From the NCBI GenBank assembly GCA_905183005.1, contig CAJJDO010000053.1, positions 316,165 through 380,164 of the forward strand: a stretch of 64,000 nucleotides of DNA. Reading direction: 5' to 3'. Under the pieces are notes generated by a model. The model saw only the letters and a list, made by a program, of their open reading frames with translations. It was not told the origin of the DNA and did not search any database. Positions within the stretch are counted from its first letter, which is position 1; each line of letters opens with the position of its first letter. This stretch comes from Paramecium pentaurelia. Lineage: Eukaryota > Ciliophora > Oligohymenophorea > Peniculida > Parameciidae. The translations under genes were made by a program, and so were the position numbers. Positions 1 to 12,700 of the stretch are shown in pieces.

Positions 1-576
1 CTAAAATATTCCTAATTAATTTATGCTGATTTTTCTAAATAACAAATTACCTCCCCTTCCTAATCTTCATTACCTCTTTATTTTTTCCTTTTCAGCTCCA
101 ATCAAAATAGTAATTTGACGACTGCCAACTTAGGTCATCTTCTTTTGATTAACAATTTTATGAGTGATTATATGTTTATTGACATAATAAGTACTGGAGC
201 TGGATTGATATTTGAAATTGATAAATCTCAAGGTTTAGGAACACGACTATAAAATTAAAATTTTCCATTTTACTCAGATAATTTCTTATCTTAATTTTTG
301 TCATCAATTTTAATGTCTACTTAAGGACGAGGAAAAAACTAATAATTTTTATTCTTCAAATTTATTCTTTTTAACTACAAACTATCTTAAGGGTGCCTTC
401 ATTAATTCTATATCAATATTTATTCATTAGTATTATTTAAATTGTATTATCCTGGAGCAAGGTTTTTCAGAAAATTACTCCTCAAACCTTCCTTTGCTTA
501 TCAAAAAGAGAGGTTACACACCTTTTTATCTATGAGCGGTTACTTCCAATTAATAACCACCAAGGACATCCTATGA
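1..576 (+). CDS. Uncertain open frame, 5'-truncated by window edge
   Basis: Frame 1 is open from the first base to TGA at 574-576 (191 codons, TAA/TAG read as Gln). The part around 160-250 has natural composition and Paramecium-like codons (GGA, TTA, GAT) and includes the stretch IISTGAGLIFEIDKSQGLG. The rest is less convincing, and T-richness of the plus strand would rather suggest minus-strand coding. No family was recognised with confidence. With TGA as the only stop in AT-rich DNA, a frame of this length is only mildly informative, so this may be the 3' exon of a plus-strand gene or noise. Confidence 0.25.
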
Positions 577-1270
577 TTTAATATGAGATCTTTTTATTCC
601 AATTCTTTAATTTATACTTTGATTTAACATTAACTTTAAATTAAAAAATTATTTATTAATTTGAAGCATTTTCATCGTTGCATCCTATTTCATTAAACTT
701 GAGCACTTCAATATAACTATATTCTGGATCAACATCTGTCTCTCTAGTAGTAGTAGTAGGATTGGTGGATTTATGAAAAATCTATCATTATTATCCAACA
801 CTTTTTTACATTTCCAATTTTGTTTAGAACTAAATGCTATTTTTGGTTTCATTTTAATACATATCTTAAGATTGATTCTTATCCCGTCATACCAATGACC
901 AATAGGTACCTTCTAGCCTTATTTTATTGTCTCCTTGTTTTTTTCAAAAGTGATTTTCTGGTTTTATTTATTATTTAGTAAAATCTGTATTCTCACTTTA
1001 GCCTTATTGAGCATTAGGAGGAATAAAGGGTATACTTATGTATTTGTTTTTTTTGACTATTTACTCTTAAATATTAGATTTTTTTGAATGATTCACTTGA
1101 CCATCAGAATTAGGTTTTTCCTTCTTCTACATTTATAGCAAATGTCTCTGGATAGAGAAGAAATCAATACTCAGAATCTACAAATCTACTCCCCTTAAAA
1201 CTCATAGTAGTTTGATCTGAAAACTGTACTTCCAAAATTTTGATTTTTGTTCATCTTATTAAAAGATCAC
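577..1270 (-). pseudogene. Minus-strand coding-like relic with shifting frames
   Basis: On the minus strand several segments read like protein but in different frames. One runs from about 1140 to 955 (contains SDGQVNHSKKSNIQEQIVK), the next from about 950 to 790 (contains GHWYDGIRINLKICIKMKPK), the next from about 790 to 600 (contains TDVDPEYSYIEVLKF). The breaks sit at T runs where one base more or less would rejoin the frames, and no GT...AG pair of ordinary length explains them all. This fits a decaying gene or uncorrected homopolymer errors. Family not recognised. Confidence 0.3.
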
Positions 1271-1504
1271 TTAATGGCACTCAAATAAGCCTTATAAGTT
1301 TTAAGTTCTAGGCTAAAATACAGTTAGATTTGTATACTCTTTCGACAGTTAGTAAATGGATGATGATTAGATTTTATTCAATTTCAGATAAGTTATCGTA
1401 TCATTCAAGTCCCAATTATTTACTCTTTGGAATATAAATCCTTCTTTTTTTGCTTCTATATACAAAAGCCAGATAATATACTATATAGTTAATTATATAA
1501 ACTA

Positions 1505-2708
1505 TCAATCCTTTTAAGTAATCCATTCCAATAATGTGCCATTATCCCATCTCCCTCTGTGTTCTTCACCTTTTTCATCAACAACTGAACCGAGCCCATG
1601 TTGTTTACCGTCGTGCCACTCTCCTACATATTTAGATCCATCAGCTATTAGTTTATTATACAAATTTACGCCAATCAAATGTTCCATAGCCCTGTTTCTT
1701 ATCATTCTGATAGGATCCTTTGTATCTTCTTCCATCTGCCCATTTAAACTCTCCTAGTCCATGCATTTTATTTTATCTCCATTATCCAATATATGTTCTT
1801 CCATCCCCCCAAACGTATGTCCCCATTCCATGTATTGCATTATCTAAGAATTCCCCCTCATAATATGATCCATCCGGCCATTTGAAAATCCCATGTCCTT
1901 CCTTTTTGCTTTAAATGTAAGCTCCTTTATAACTTGTACCATCTGGCCATATTTCATGTCCTAATCCATCTTACTTATCATCTTTCCAACTACCTTCATA
2001 ACTTGCCCCATCTGCGTGGACATATTTTCCCTAACCATGCGCTATTATATTTACTATATTTAACCTTTATCATTATCCCATTCTCCTTCATAATAATCTC
2101 CATCTGCATGTATTAATCTACCATGACCATGTGCACAACTATTTTTCCAATATCCTTCATAATAACTACCTTCCTTCCAAACTTGTCTTCCTGACATATT
2201 CAATCAATACCATACCTCTACCCTGTCTTAATCCATATTTCCATTAACCATCATAAACCATCCCTTATTCAAATATTTAAGGCTCCAAGTAAACTGCCTC
2301 AGGATCATCTCCTCTTGTATACTAATACTCCTTTAATTTGCTAAGGACCATTTTAACTTTCGAACCTATCAAACTTTATAGTTCGCTTGCTGGTCTACCC
2401 CAAGGTTATGCTAATTTGGCTATGGGACAATGCACTGAAATTAATTGTTCAGAATTAGTTTTTTATTTTTAAATGTCCACACCATTTCCAACCATTGACA
2501 GTGAAGCCTCTTTTTAAATATGAATTGATGGTTTTTGACTTGTTCTCAATTAATGTTAAGAAGTATTGACAATTTCTGCCAAAGAGGCTTTCGAAAAAGG
2601 CTACGACCTTCTAACTATTGAGTGCAAAGATGTTTATTTAGCATTTTAATGAGCACCATATTCACTTAAATTTTATGGATCATTCATACATGCTTGGCAA
2701 TTACCCAT
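1505..2708 (-). CDS. MORN-repeat protein with N-terminal acylation motif
   Basis: Predicted 376 residues after removing three introns (1645-1669, 2042-2064, 2191-2215; 25, 23 and 25 nt). The start is MGNCQAC, a Gly2/Cys pattern that fits myristoylation plus palmitoylation and so membrane anchoring. Residues ~1-130 look disordered; after that come about ten MORN units of the form G-x-G-x-x-x-W-x-D-G-x-x-Y-x-G-x-W/F to the C-terminus. MORN proteins typically scaffold membranes and cortex. The frame closes exactly at TGA 1505-1507. Closest relative in the window is the gene at 34229, same layout and same kind of N-terminus. Confidence 0.88.
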
Positions 2709-3361
2709 TTCTATTTTCAAATTATATAAATAATTGATTTAATAATTTTACACATACAAACTATTCTCATTTATCAAAAATATTTATCTTATTTATAACT
2801 ATCTTCTCTTAAAGTATTTTTATTACTCTAGTTTATGATTAAAGTGAATATTTTTTAAAAGAAAAGTAATTTAATCATTTAATAACACTTTATTGAAATA
2901 TTGAATTAAAATAATTAAAACTAATTTTTTAAATATTCCTCATAGTATTATAATATTACTTCTCAAGAAAATAATAATTAATCATCATTATTAATAATTT
3001 TAAATTAAATTAGAAATCTGTTTGCATATCCATTATAGAATTAATTACTTAATATTAATTAAGAAATTTAATTGACTTATAAAATTCTATGGAATATGAT
3101 TACAGAAATTAATAAAATAATAGATAGATAATTGAAATCTATTGATATAGATTATACAATTATCATAGTGTCAGTGTGCTTTTTGTATATGAATATCAAT
3201 AGACAATAAATTAGTTAATAAATTATATACATCATTAGATCAATAGTACGTAATATCTTGCTTTAATTTATTCCATTATGAAATATCTTTTAATTTTCTT
3301 GGGTTCAAAACTATCTTACATATCCAAAAAATTCATTAATAAAAAATCCAGAAACTTAAAA
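2709..3361. other. Intergenic spacer, no gene seen
   Basis: Very AT-rich spacer between the divergent starts of the MORN gene (minus) and the hemoglobin gene (plus). No persuasive open frame, RNA or repeat was seen. It must hold both promoters, but no defined element could be picked out. Confidence 0.6.
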
Positions 3362-3744
3362 ATGACACTCTTTGAATAATTAGGAGGTGAAGCCGCTGTC
3401 ACAGCTGTCACAACATAATTCTATGCTAACATCCAAGCTGATGCTACAGTTTCCAATTTCTTCAATGGAATCAATATGGCTGATTAGACAAATAAGACAG
3501 CTTCATTTTTATGCGCTGCTCTTGGAGGACCAAAGGCATGGGGAGGCAGAGTATTATTATATATGATAATATTTATTAGAACTTGAAGGAAGTTCATGCC
3601 AACATGGGAGTCACAAATGCCTAATTCACAACAGTCATTGGACACTTGAGAAGTGCTTTGACCTCAGCTGGTGTTGCTGCTGATTTGGTCGAATAAACCG
3701 TCGCTGTTGCTGAAACAGTTAGAGGAGACGTCGTCACAGCCTGA
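3362..3744 (+). CDS. Truncated hemoglobin (Paramecium type)
   Basis: 117-residue group I truncated hemoglobin, an O2-binding heme protein of the cytoplasm. It begins MTLFEQLGGEAAV and contains FLCAALGGPKAW and KEVHANMG, the standard signatures of Paramecium hemoglobin. Expected heme contacts by family alignment are Tyr21 (B10), Gln42 (E7) and proximal His69 (F8); Gln42 is written TAG, showing the reassigned code. One 29-nt intron (3551-3579) sits just before the conserved NLKEVHANMG segment. Codons are richer in GCC, GTC and ATC than in neighbouring genes, as expected for high expression. Length matches the family. Confidence 0.97.
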
Positions 3745-4923
3745 TTTATATAATATATCATGCACATATATCCAATAGCATCTCAAATATCTATCCTATA
3801 CTTTATATTGTTTATCAAATATTTCTTAGACAAATCTAGAAAAATACTTCCAATTAAATTGTTTGATAATATGAATTTTTAAAAAACAATGATTTCCCTC
3901 TTTTTCCAATGTTTCTTTTTTCATAAATTATTCAAGTTAATAATTCAATATGAGAAATGAATCTAATATCTTATTGTATTATATTCAAAACTTTATATTA
4001 TATCTGATTATATTTGGAAAACTATTAATATTTATCAATTTTGTATGCATCATATTTATATTCAAAATATTAGTAAATTTTATAAATAATTATTATAATT
4101 TATCAGATTTATATTATTTTCAATGTTGATTTATTCTAGAATATACTAAATAGATATTGCCTCCTTATATAAAAGGAATAGTAGAATAATTATCTTTTAT
4201 TGTAATAAAAAATAAACAATAATTCTAATAATTTAATTTTAATATATTTATATTGTTATTCAATATTTTTAACATTACTGAATTATTAAAGTTCTCGAAT
4301 TAAGTAAATATATAATTAATATTATATTTTAATAAAACTAATGTGGTAATCTCAATTATATTTAAGATATTCATTTCTTAATCTTCTTTGTTGAAAGTGC
4401 AAAATTCTGAAAATAAAGGTACAGTGAAATATATTATTATTTAAATTGTTATCTTAACTGAAATTTATCAAAGATTATAAAATCATTTCGTTAATTGACT
4501 AATAAATCTAAATATCATATTTTAAGTTACATCTGTAACTAAAATAAGAATAGATACATTGATTAATGCTTAATGGCAAAAGAATGCAGATTCGTTGTGG
4601 AGTATTTTTGATGTAATCTTATAATATTCTTAAATCATTTTCTTAATTATTCGAGAATATAATGATAAAGAATTATCATAAAAAAATTAATATCATATAA
4701 GCCAGTAATTTATGCTTGGGATGAAAAATTTAATTATTTAGTAATAGATATATTTTGATCTATATAAGTAATATCTAATGATATTTTTAATATTTTATTT
4801 AAGTATTTAAATATTAATGAAATAAAAGAAGGAAAAACATGAGAACAAAAAGGAAATGGTACATAATTAATTTTGATTATTCCAATTTGATTTTGAAATA
4901 TTCATATTATTGGATTCGGTTAT
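3745..4923. other. AT-rich spacer, no clear gene
   Basis: About 1.2 kb, unusually long for this compact genome. Scattered short open stretches exist in all frames but none with convincing composition or splice structure until about 4830. May include regulatory DNA or the eroded 5' part of the membrane-protein gene whose fragments lie downstream. Confidence 0.45.
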
Positions 4924-5541
4924 ATGACCAGAAAATATAAGAAAAAAAGCCATAAATTAGATCAACTTCTTTATTATTCTGATTTATTGTTATTTGCTAA
5001 GGTGTATTAGGCGGTCACATCTAGTTTAATGATTGATCAATTTATTTTTAATAAGAATTGTAGGATATTGACAACATAATTTGTAAAATCACTTAATATC
5101 CAAACAGAATTTTATTTGATTTAGTTTTTATTTATATGTCAACTCAACATTATTACGAAGATTATCCGGAATTATAATATACTCTTCCTCTTCATAATAT
5201 TTTCCTGCTACTCTTTTCAAATCCTATAGGTATTAAAGATAAAATTAGGAATTAAGATTACCAATTATAAGCTAATAAGCCAAGAATCTATCAGATCCTA
5301 TCGCCCCTAATAGGCTTATTCTTTAATTTCTTTATTGTATAATTTAATGTTCGTTTTCATACTTTATATTCCAACATTTATATTATTTCTGTTAATGTCC
5401 AAAAGTTGTTTCCATTTAAATAGATTAATTTATAATTAGAGGAGTTCAAGCTTAAATCTTTTAAAGTATATTGATATTTATATTCACATGCTTCAATACC
5501 AAAGGAGAGTCGGTTTTATTTACTTGTCTATTTATATGTGA
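4924..5541 (+). CDS. Membrane-protein-like ORF, possibly a gene remnant
   Basis: Open frame of 205 codons starting MTRKYKKKSHKLDQLLYYSD and ending TGA 5539-5541. It has Lys-rich and polar parts followed by strongly hydrophobic stretches (around residues 88-110 and 140-165) that look like membrane helices. Translation upstream (in-frame TGA just before) and downstream (coding-like text continues in the next frame after about 5510) suggests this is a slice of a larger gene with unresolved introns or frameshifts. Family not recognised. Confidence 0.35.
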
Positions 5542-6741
5542 TTTTACTATGCTTTTTCAATATTATGAAAATGATTTTCTAAAAATTTTCTGTTACAAGA
5601 TTAGATAAGTGTGCTTATCTAATAAACGTTTTAATCTAATTTATATTTCTTCTATTTAAATTGAAATACATAGATTTTTCAAATTATTCATTCATTTCTA
5701 CTCAATATAGTGAATTTAAATTGTTAAAGACCCAATTTTCTTAATTTTGAGATGGAAGTCTATATTTTTCAAACTAAATCATAACTCATCTTATTTATAA
5801 AAACTAGATTTGTGTTTTTTCTAAATTTTTTTTCTTAAAATTTATTCTAAAAAGGGTCACTATCTTTTGTAATTCTCTATTGCAGTCTTCATAAGGTTTG
5901 ATTACAATTAATAGTTTATCCTATAGAAGTTATCTCTTTTATAAATTGGTAACGGAGTGGAAATTTAACCATTAATTTGATCAATTATTATGAGGAACTT
6001 GCAATTGCTAAAACCTCACTCTTTGTTATTAAATGCGACTAGATAATTTAAATTACATAATAAATATTAATAGAAAATAAAATAAATTTGATTAGAGAGA
6101 GGTTTGATTTAAAGAATAAAGAATTTTTCTAATGATTGGTAATACATATTATTATGATTGTGATAATGTTATCTGATTAACTACCTTGATATTATGATCG
6201 AATAAGATATTACAAATATAAATCAATATGAACTACTGATCATATTATTTAAAAAATAACAGTTATTTTTAAAGTACTGATAAAAGTTTTTGGATTGTGA
6301 TCTAAACTTGATATTTATTTAAATTAGTTATATAAACTAATCAATTAATCTTATTATTGATTTAAACTTATTTTATGACTTTTAAATAGAATCCGAAAAA
6401 CAAATGTTATATAAGGTTTATGAAAATATAAGAAAGTAGATTTTATATGTAAGTTGGATCAATTAATAATCTTTATCCTTTAGATGAATGTTTCAAGTAA
6501 ATTAGACAATATTGTTATGTAGACTTATATAAATGTATATTGTTGTAAAGAATGGATGGTAAGGAAGAATGGAATAATTCATCTTGGATATGATTGTATA
6601 TATTAAAAAATAAAAATAATCAATTTCTCTTAAATTGTATAATATTTCTAATTTTTTGTTGAAATTGATTTTATTAAATGATTCTATTTATGGATATTTA
6701 ATATAATTCTCTCTCAATTCTAACTATATTATTATAAAATA
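5542..6741 (+). pseudogene. Coding-like exon fragments, same strand as preceding ORF
   Basis: At least two pieces look like real exons. About 5920-6135 reads a peptide containing NYYEELAIAKTSLFVIKC and stops at TGA 6133. About 6360-6448 (YDFQIESEKQMLYKVYENI) joins in phase, through a 35-nt candidate intron at 6449-6483, to MNVSSKLDNIVMQTYINVYC. No single continuous model could be built, so this is either a multi-exon gene I could not assemble or a degenerating copy. Function unknown. Confidence 0.3.
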
Positions 6742-9700
6742 ATGGAAATAATCAAAATAGGTTCAATTGTGAGTATTTCTCATTTATAAGATGATGATGC
6801 ATTAATAGGTGGAGATGGATTTATAAAAAAGTATTACGAAATCAATAATATAGTGCTGTAATACTTAAAGGAATGTCACCTTAAAATAAATTAGACACTA
6901 AGGATTTTAACATAAGCTATTTTAGTCAAATGAAGTAATTAATAGTTGTTATAATAGCATGCCTAATTGCTTATTTGTAGTTTGTCCAAGAACATCAAAT
7001 GGTAAAAAAGTTGAAGTAGCCAAACTATTTCCTTAAAGAAAAAAGAAACCTTTTGGATCAATAAGTGATGATGTAACTGATCAAAAAAGTGAAATTACAC
7101 CTGTTAGATCATAAGTATTATCATATTATATTTGCTATTTAGATTAAGTCAGTCACACATTCGGTACAACCATTATTAAGTGAAAAATAAGTTAGGGACA
7201 ATCAAATGAATTTGTTTAATGAATTTAAATTTAATGTAGATGGTTTTGAGAAAGAGAAAGGCAATTATGTTAAATATGAAGAGCCAATATAATTATTACA
7301 TTTAGCATCATCTAAATGGTTATGTTCATTATTAGATGAAGCTAAATTTGAAAATTAAAACTTTAAGCTTGCTTTAAGTGATTATACAAGCGATGAAACT
7401 CTATTTAAAATAGTGGCTACTTACAAATATTAAAAGGAAGGAGATCAAATAGTTTACTCATAAGAAATCGTCAGAATTATGCGTATGATACCTTTTCTTG
7501 GAAAACCAACTTATTTACATTGTTCAGGTGAAATTCCACAAAAAGCAATTAAAGAATATAGAGAAAGTAGTGAAGTTAAGATTTAAAAGAGAGAAATTAA
7601 TGCCTCACTTGAAGAATCAACATCTTGGAAAATTAATTTATTTTCTGAAGAATTACCAATAGATGGTGATTTAGTATGGATCCATCATTCTGAAACATGT
7701 TCATAATTGGCTGTTGAATATGAAAGAGATCTAAATAAAGCTAAGATTTCAGTGTTTTAAACAGATTTAAGTGAGTTATCATTTGACAATTATAGTGGTA
7801 ATGCTTATTCATTGTGGATAATTGAAGATGAAGATTATAAAAAAGGAGGACCTTACTTATATTCAAATAATTATAGATTAAAGCATTTTCACACTGGATT
7901 ATATTTAGCTTGTGTTAGAATTGTTCCTAAAGAATAAGAAGACATTAAAATTGATCCATATGGTAAAAAGAAAGTGATTATACCAAAGAGTAAAAAAGTT
8001 CCTGCTACTTTTTCTTTATAAGTTTAGCCTAATAAGGATGCTTTATTTAGATTTGAACCATTAAAATCAGTTGATAAAGATTAAATTTCATCTGATTTTA
8101 TTTAGATTAGAAGTGTTGCATAAGGAAAGTATCTTGATGTTATAAGTAAATTTCATCAGGATGGCAACACTTTTAAACCTATTATTTTAAATTAAAAGAA
8201 TGAACATGCAGTATTTAAAATCTTTAGAGCTAATAAATAAGAAACTTAAGAAATACTTTTTTTAGATTCATGTACAAAATAATTAAGAAAGTATTAATTT
8301 TATATCAATTTACCTTTTAAATTTGAATAAAATTAAATATTTTAATAATTATCAGATGATGTTGATCTATTAAAAATAAAGACTAAAAAATTAGCCACTG
8401 CTTAAAGATGCATTCAAAATTTAGATGACTTTCTTAGATAAAAAATATATAATTCAAGTCCATCATAAAAATATGGTTTCATATCATAAAAAAGGTAGAA
8501 ACTCTTAAAGGATTAACATTTCTTTGATGTACTATTATAGATTCTTACATCTACAGTAACAAAACAAGAATTAGAGATATGGTCTAATAAAAAGGGAAAT
8601 CTCAAAGCAATGGAATAGCCTTCTATGACTGAGAAAAATCAAAGAAAATAATTGTAGAGTATATCTGAAAAAGAAAAAATAGAATTGTCTAATTCAAAGG
8701 TTGAAGTTTGTAATATGATATTTGTATTACTATAAACTAGTGTAATAAATAATACAAACAATTAACTTTATCTATTTGAAAGATTACCTGATTATTAGCA
8801 TTATTGTAAGTATCTTCCATAAACAATTAATTTTTTAATTGAAATGGTTAAAAGTAATGAGAAAATTTTAATCAATTTATGTAATAATTTAAAAATTGAA
8901 TTTGATTACATAAAATAACAAGAAATTTAAGATGATTTTCAAAGTAAAGTAAAAGTATTAATCAATTTTTACGAAAAAGATGTTGGAATTTAATAAGATG
9001 TTTCTATACCTGTAAAAGTTCATGATCGTATCATTACAAGGCCAATTAATATAGTATAATATTTTTTTAATCTGTTTATTGATGACACTGCTAAAAACAA
9101 TGAACATTATTTGAAATTTCTGAGACATATTAGTAGATTTAAAAATAATGCAATTAGTATTAATTAAGAAAATCTGTTCAAATTGTATAAGAAATATAGC
9201 AAATAAACAAAATTGTTATAAATCGAAACTAATAATGGATGTATTATAGATAAAGAAATCTCATTTTAATATGAATTATTATAATTCTTTTCAGAAGTAT
9301 CATATGGAAGAAATTATTTATGGTAAGCAGAATTAAGTCCATTGTTTGAAAAAGAGATTTTAATAAATTAAATTTGGAATCCAAATTAGATTGAAGGAAA
9401 TTAAATAGATGATAAATTAAGGTCATATTGGTGTAGGTTAAGTAGAACATTGTATATAGATTAATAACCTTTTTAATATTTAATAGTTCCTAATTATTGC
9501 AGATTATATTCTCCTTATTAAGAGTAATTAAAAAATAGAAATGATGAAGAGATTGAGAAATAATTTAAATTGAAAAAGATGTTTAAATATATAAAATCTA
9601 AAAGAAGTGATGTATATAAAGCAATAGCTAGTCTTGCATCTAGTGATTTATTAAATGATGAATTAATATATAATGCAGCTGATTAAATTTTAACAATGTT

Positions 9701-12700
9701 GTAATTAGATATCATGCCAAGTAAATATTACAAAAAGATAATTAAATATATGTCAGAGATATTTATTTATGATAGAAAGAATCTTGATTATTTGAATGCT
9801 GCAGTTAAAAGTTATTAACAAATTGTAAATGAGAGAAAAAGTAGAAAAAGTTTAGTAATGAATTAATTTGGTAATGCTTTTAGTGGAATGAAAGATCTTA
9901 TTTAACTTAAATAAGATGATAAAGTAGATATTGGAGAAGAAGAAGAAGAAGAAGAAATTAATTTGTATGATTAACCTAAATTATTTTTGAATCCAATAAT
10001 GAAAGGATTTATGACAATGAGTAATTAATTGGAAGGTATGATTACTTTACCAAAATCTTAGTAAGAAATTGAATTTAAATTGAAAGTGTGTTCAATTCTA
10101 GATCATTTTTTAGATAGAAGATAAAACTTTTTAATTTCTAATATTCTATTATTTTTCATAAAATATTAATATACAAATGAGGATTTATCTGACGAAGATG
10201 ATGATTAAACTATTAAGGCAGCACCAAAAATATTTAATAATAACTATAAAACATTGATTCCAACTATTGCTAGAACTGGTATTGATGAAATTGATGAACC
10301 TGAAGACATAAATTAAGATATCCTTTAGATGGCAGTTAAGAAGCCACCAATATTTATTAACTATTTTTAAAAATATTAAATATAATCTGAAGAGGAATTC
10401 TAAGAATTAGATTATTATTTAAGTTAAGCATAAAAGTTTGAAAATGAAAGATTAAGTGAAAGTTAATTAAAGGAAAAGCAAGTTGCAAGTTTATTACCAT
10501 ATTTGATATCTACTTACTTTTTAGTTAAGGATTAAGTATTAGAAGAAAGATGTCTTAATGTTATAATGAGAGTATTCAATTAAAGAGAAGAATTAAGAGA
10601 AAATATGAAAAAATTACAAATCTTATTTGATGATGATAACATTAAAATATATGAATTTGTTGAACATCTTTAAAAAGATTTAAGAATAATGGTGGAAAAG
10701 ACAGAAATTTGGTTAACTCAATTTAAGGCTGGATATGATGTTGAAGAACTTGATAAATGCTGTAATATTATAAGACAATTAAGTTTATGTATGAGATAAG
10801 GGGTTTAAGTTAATGACCAAAAATAAGAATTAATAGTAGAAGTAGTCAATAAAGAGATTTATGATTCTGAAAAGTAATCAATTATGACCTTTTTAAAAAT
10901 TCATGAAATTATTGTCAATCTAATTTAAAATGGTATGGCACATTTTATATGTGTTTTGAATGATGAATAAATCAAAATTTAAAGAAAAGAATAACTTTTA
11001 TAACTATTTTCAAATTCATTTTAATTTCTCATTTGTTATTGTTAAAACAATAAGGGAAATCAATTAATACTCTATCAATATTTAGAAATATATTTATAAT
11101 ATATATAATATGATGTAGGATAATGTAAACTTTTAATTGAAATATTTAAAGATAATCCAAGATTATTAAATACTGGAGTTAAATCTCTAGTATCAAGATT
11201 AGTTGAAATCATTGAAAGAGAAGGAAGATAAGTTAAATTTATTGATATGTAATATATAGATTTATATTCTTTTTAGATTAATAAATTTAATTAGTATTTA
11301 AGGATAATATTTATTAGAAAATCAAATTTTAATATTAAATACTTTCTTACCTATGAGAGAATTGAAAGAAACAGAATAAAGATTATTATATGCAGAAGGT
11401 AGTTAATAAAAGGATCTTAGATTTTATTTTGATGATTAATTTTTAGAACCAGAAGAAAATTTAATACATTAATTGGAATTAATTGATTGGAAAGATTGTT
11501 ATAGAGATGAACCATTTTTATATCATTCTAAGATTTTAGATTTGTTATTATAAACTTCTTTAATTGATGATACTGCAAGAGATTATCATCCTTTACTTAT
11601 GCCTACAGATAGTTTTAATATTAGTGTTTTTAAATTAAAAAAAATGATTAAACCAAGTTATCTATTAGAAATCTTAAGATTAGATGATGATATGGTATCA
11701 ATAAAACATAGATTAACAAGAATGCCAACTCAATTTATTAAAAATTAAGCTGATTAATAATAAGATGAATAATTTAATAAAAAGAAAGGTTACTCTGCTA
11801 TTAAACCTATTGTTTGTGAGTTTTTGAGATTGGTACATATTGTAAGTGAAAAAAATAATGCATAAGAAGGTTTGTTTTCATAATTGAGTAGACAATTTAT
11901 ACATTTTGTTGAATTTGAAACTAAAAAATTAGAAGTTGTTGCAGCTGGAACAGATTATTAAAATTGTTATTTAGATTATATCATTGGATAAGTTATTCCA
12001 TTAATATTATGTTATCATTAAAGAGTTTTGAGTGTTTAATAAGAGGATGTTAAAACTGCATTATTTGAATTTTCTAATCAATTTGCTAAAGCTCTTTGTT
12101 CTAGTTTCTATTTAAAGTTGACAAAATTTGAAGAATTAGAAATCATTGCAAAATTGAGAGAATATTATTAAAATGAATACTATGAACCTTCATTTAGATA
12201 AGAAGGAGAATAATCAATATTACATTTATACCATGTTTAATATTAATTATAAGATGGTGATGATTTATAGAAACCAGTTTAAGAATAATAATTATAATCA
12301 ATACCAAAGAAATCTTAAACAAAATCTAAAAATCTATTAAGTTAATTTGCCTCTTTGAATTTGTCATTAAATAAAACAAGTAAACACAAAAGAAATGATT
12401 TAACTCCAATAAAATTATAAGAATAATGGAAAAGATTTGCTGAGGAGATTTTTAAATCATAAAAATTGGAAGAAGAAATAGACATGGAAAAGTAAGCATT
12501 GGCAGATGCAATCATAGGAATAGATAAATTAATAAAGGAACCTTGTGAAATTAAGCCATCTTTGGAATCAATATTAAAGAAATTCATCACATTTCTTTAG
12601 ACTGCTGTATTATAATAGGACAATAAAGGAACTATTGTTATATTATTAAAGATTATGTCAAAGATTATTGAGAAATAAGATTCAGATGAAAAGAAAGAAT

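Noticed and set aside
1536..2116. Plus-strand ORFs opposite the first MORN gene
   Set aside because: They are shadows of the minus-strand MORN repeats, whose frame and introns are well supported.
9244..9450. Minus-strand ORF inside the Ca2+-channel gene
   Set aside because: Lies within a long, coherent coding frame on the plus strand; composition is that of an antisense shadow.
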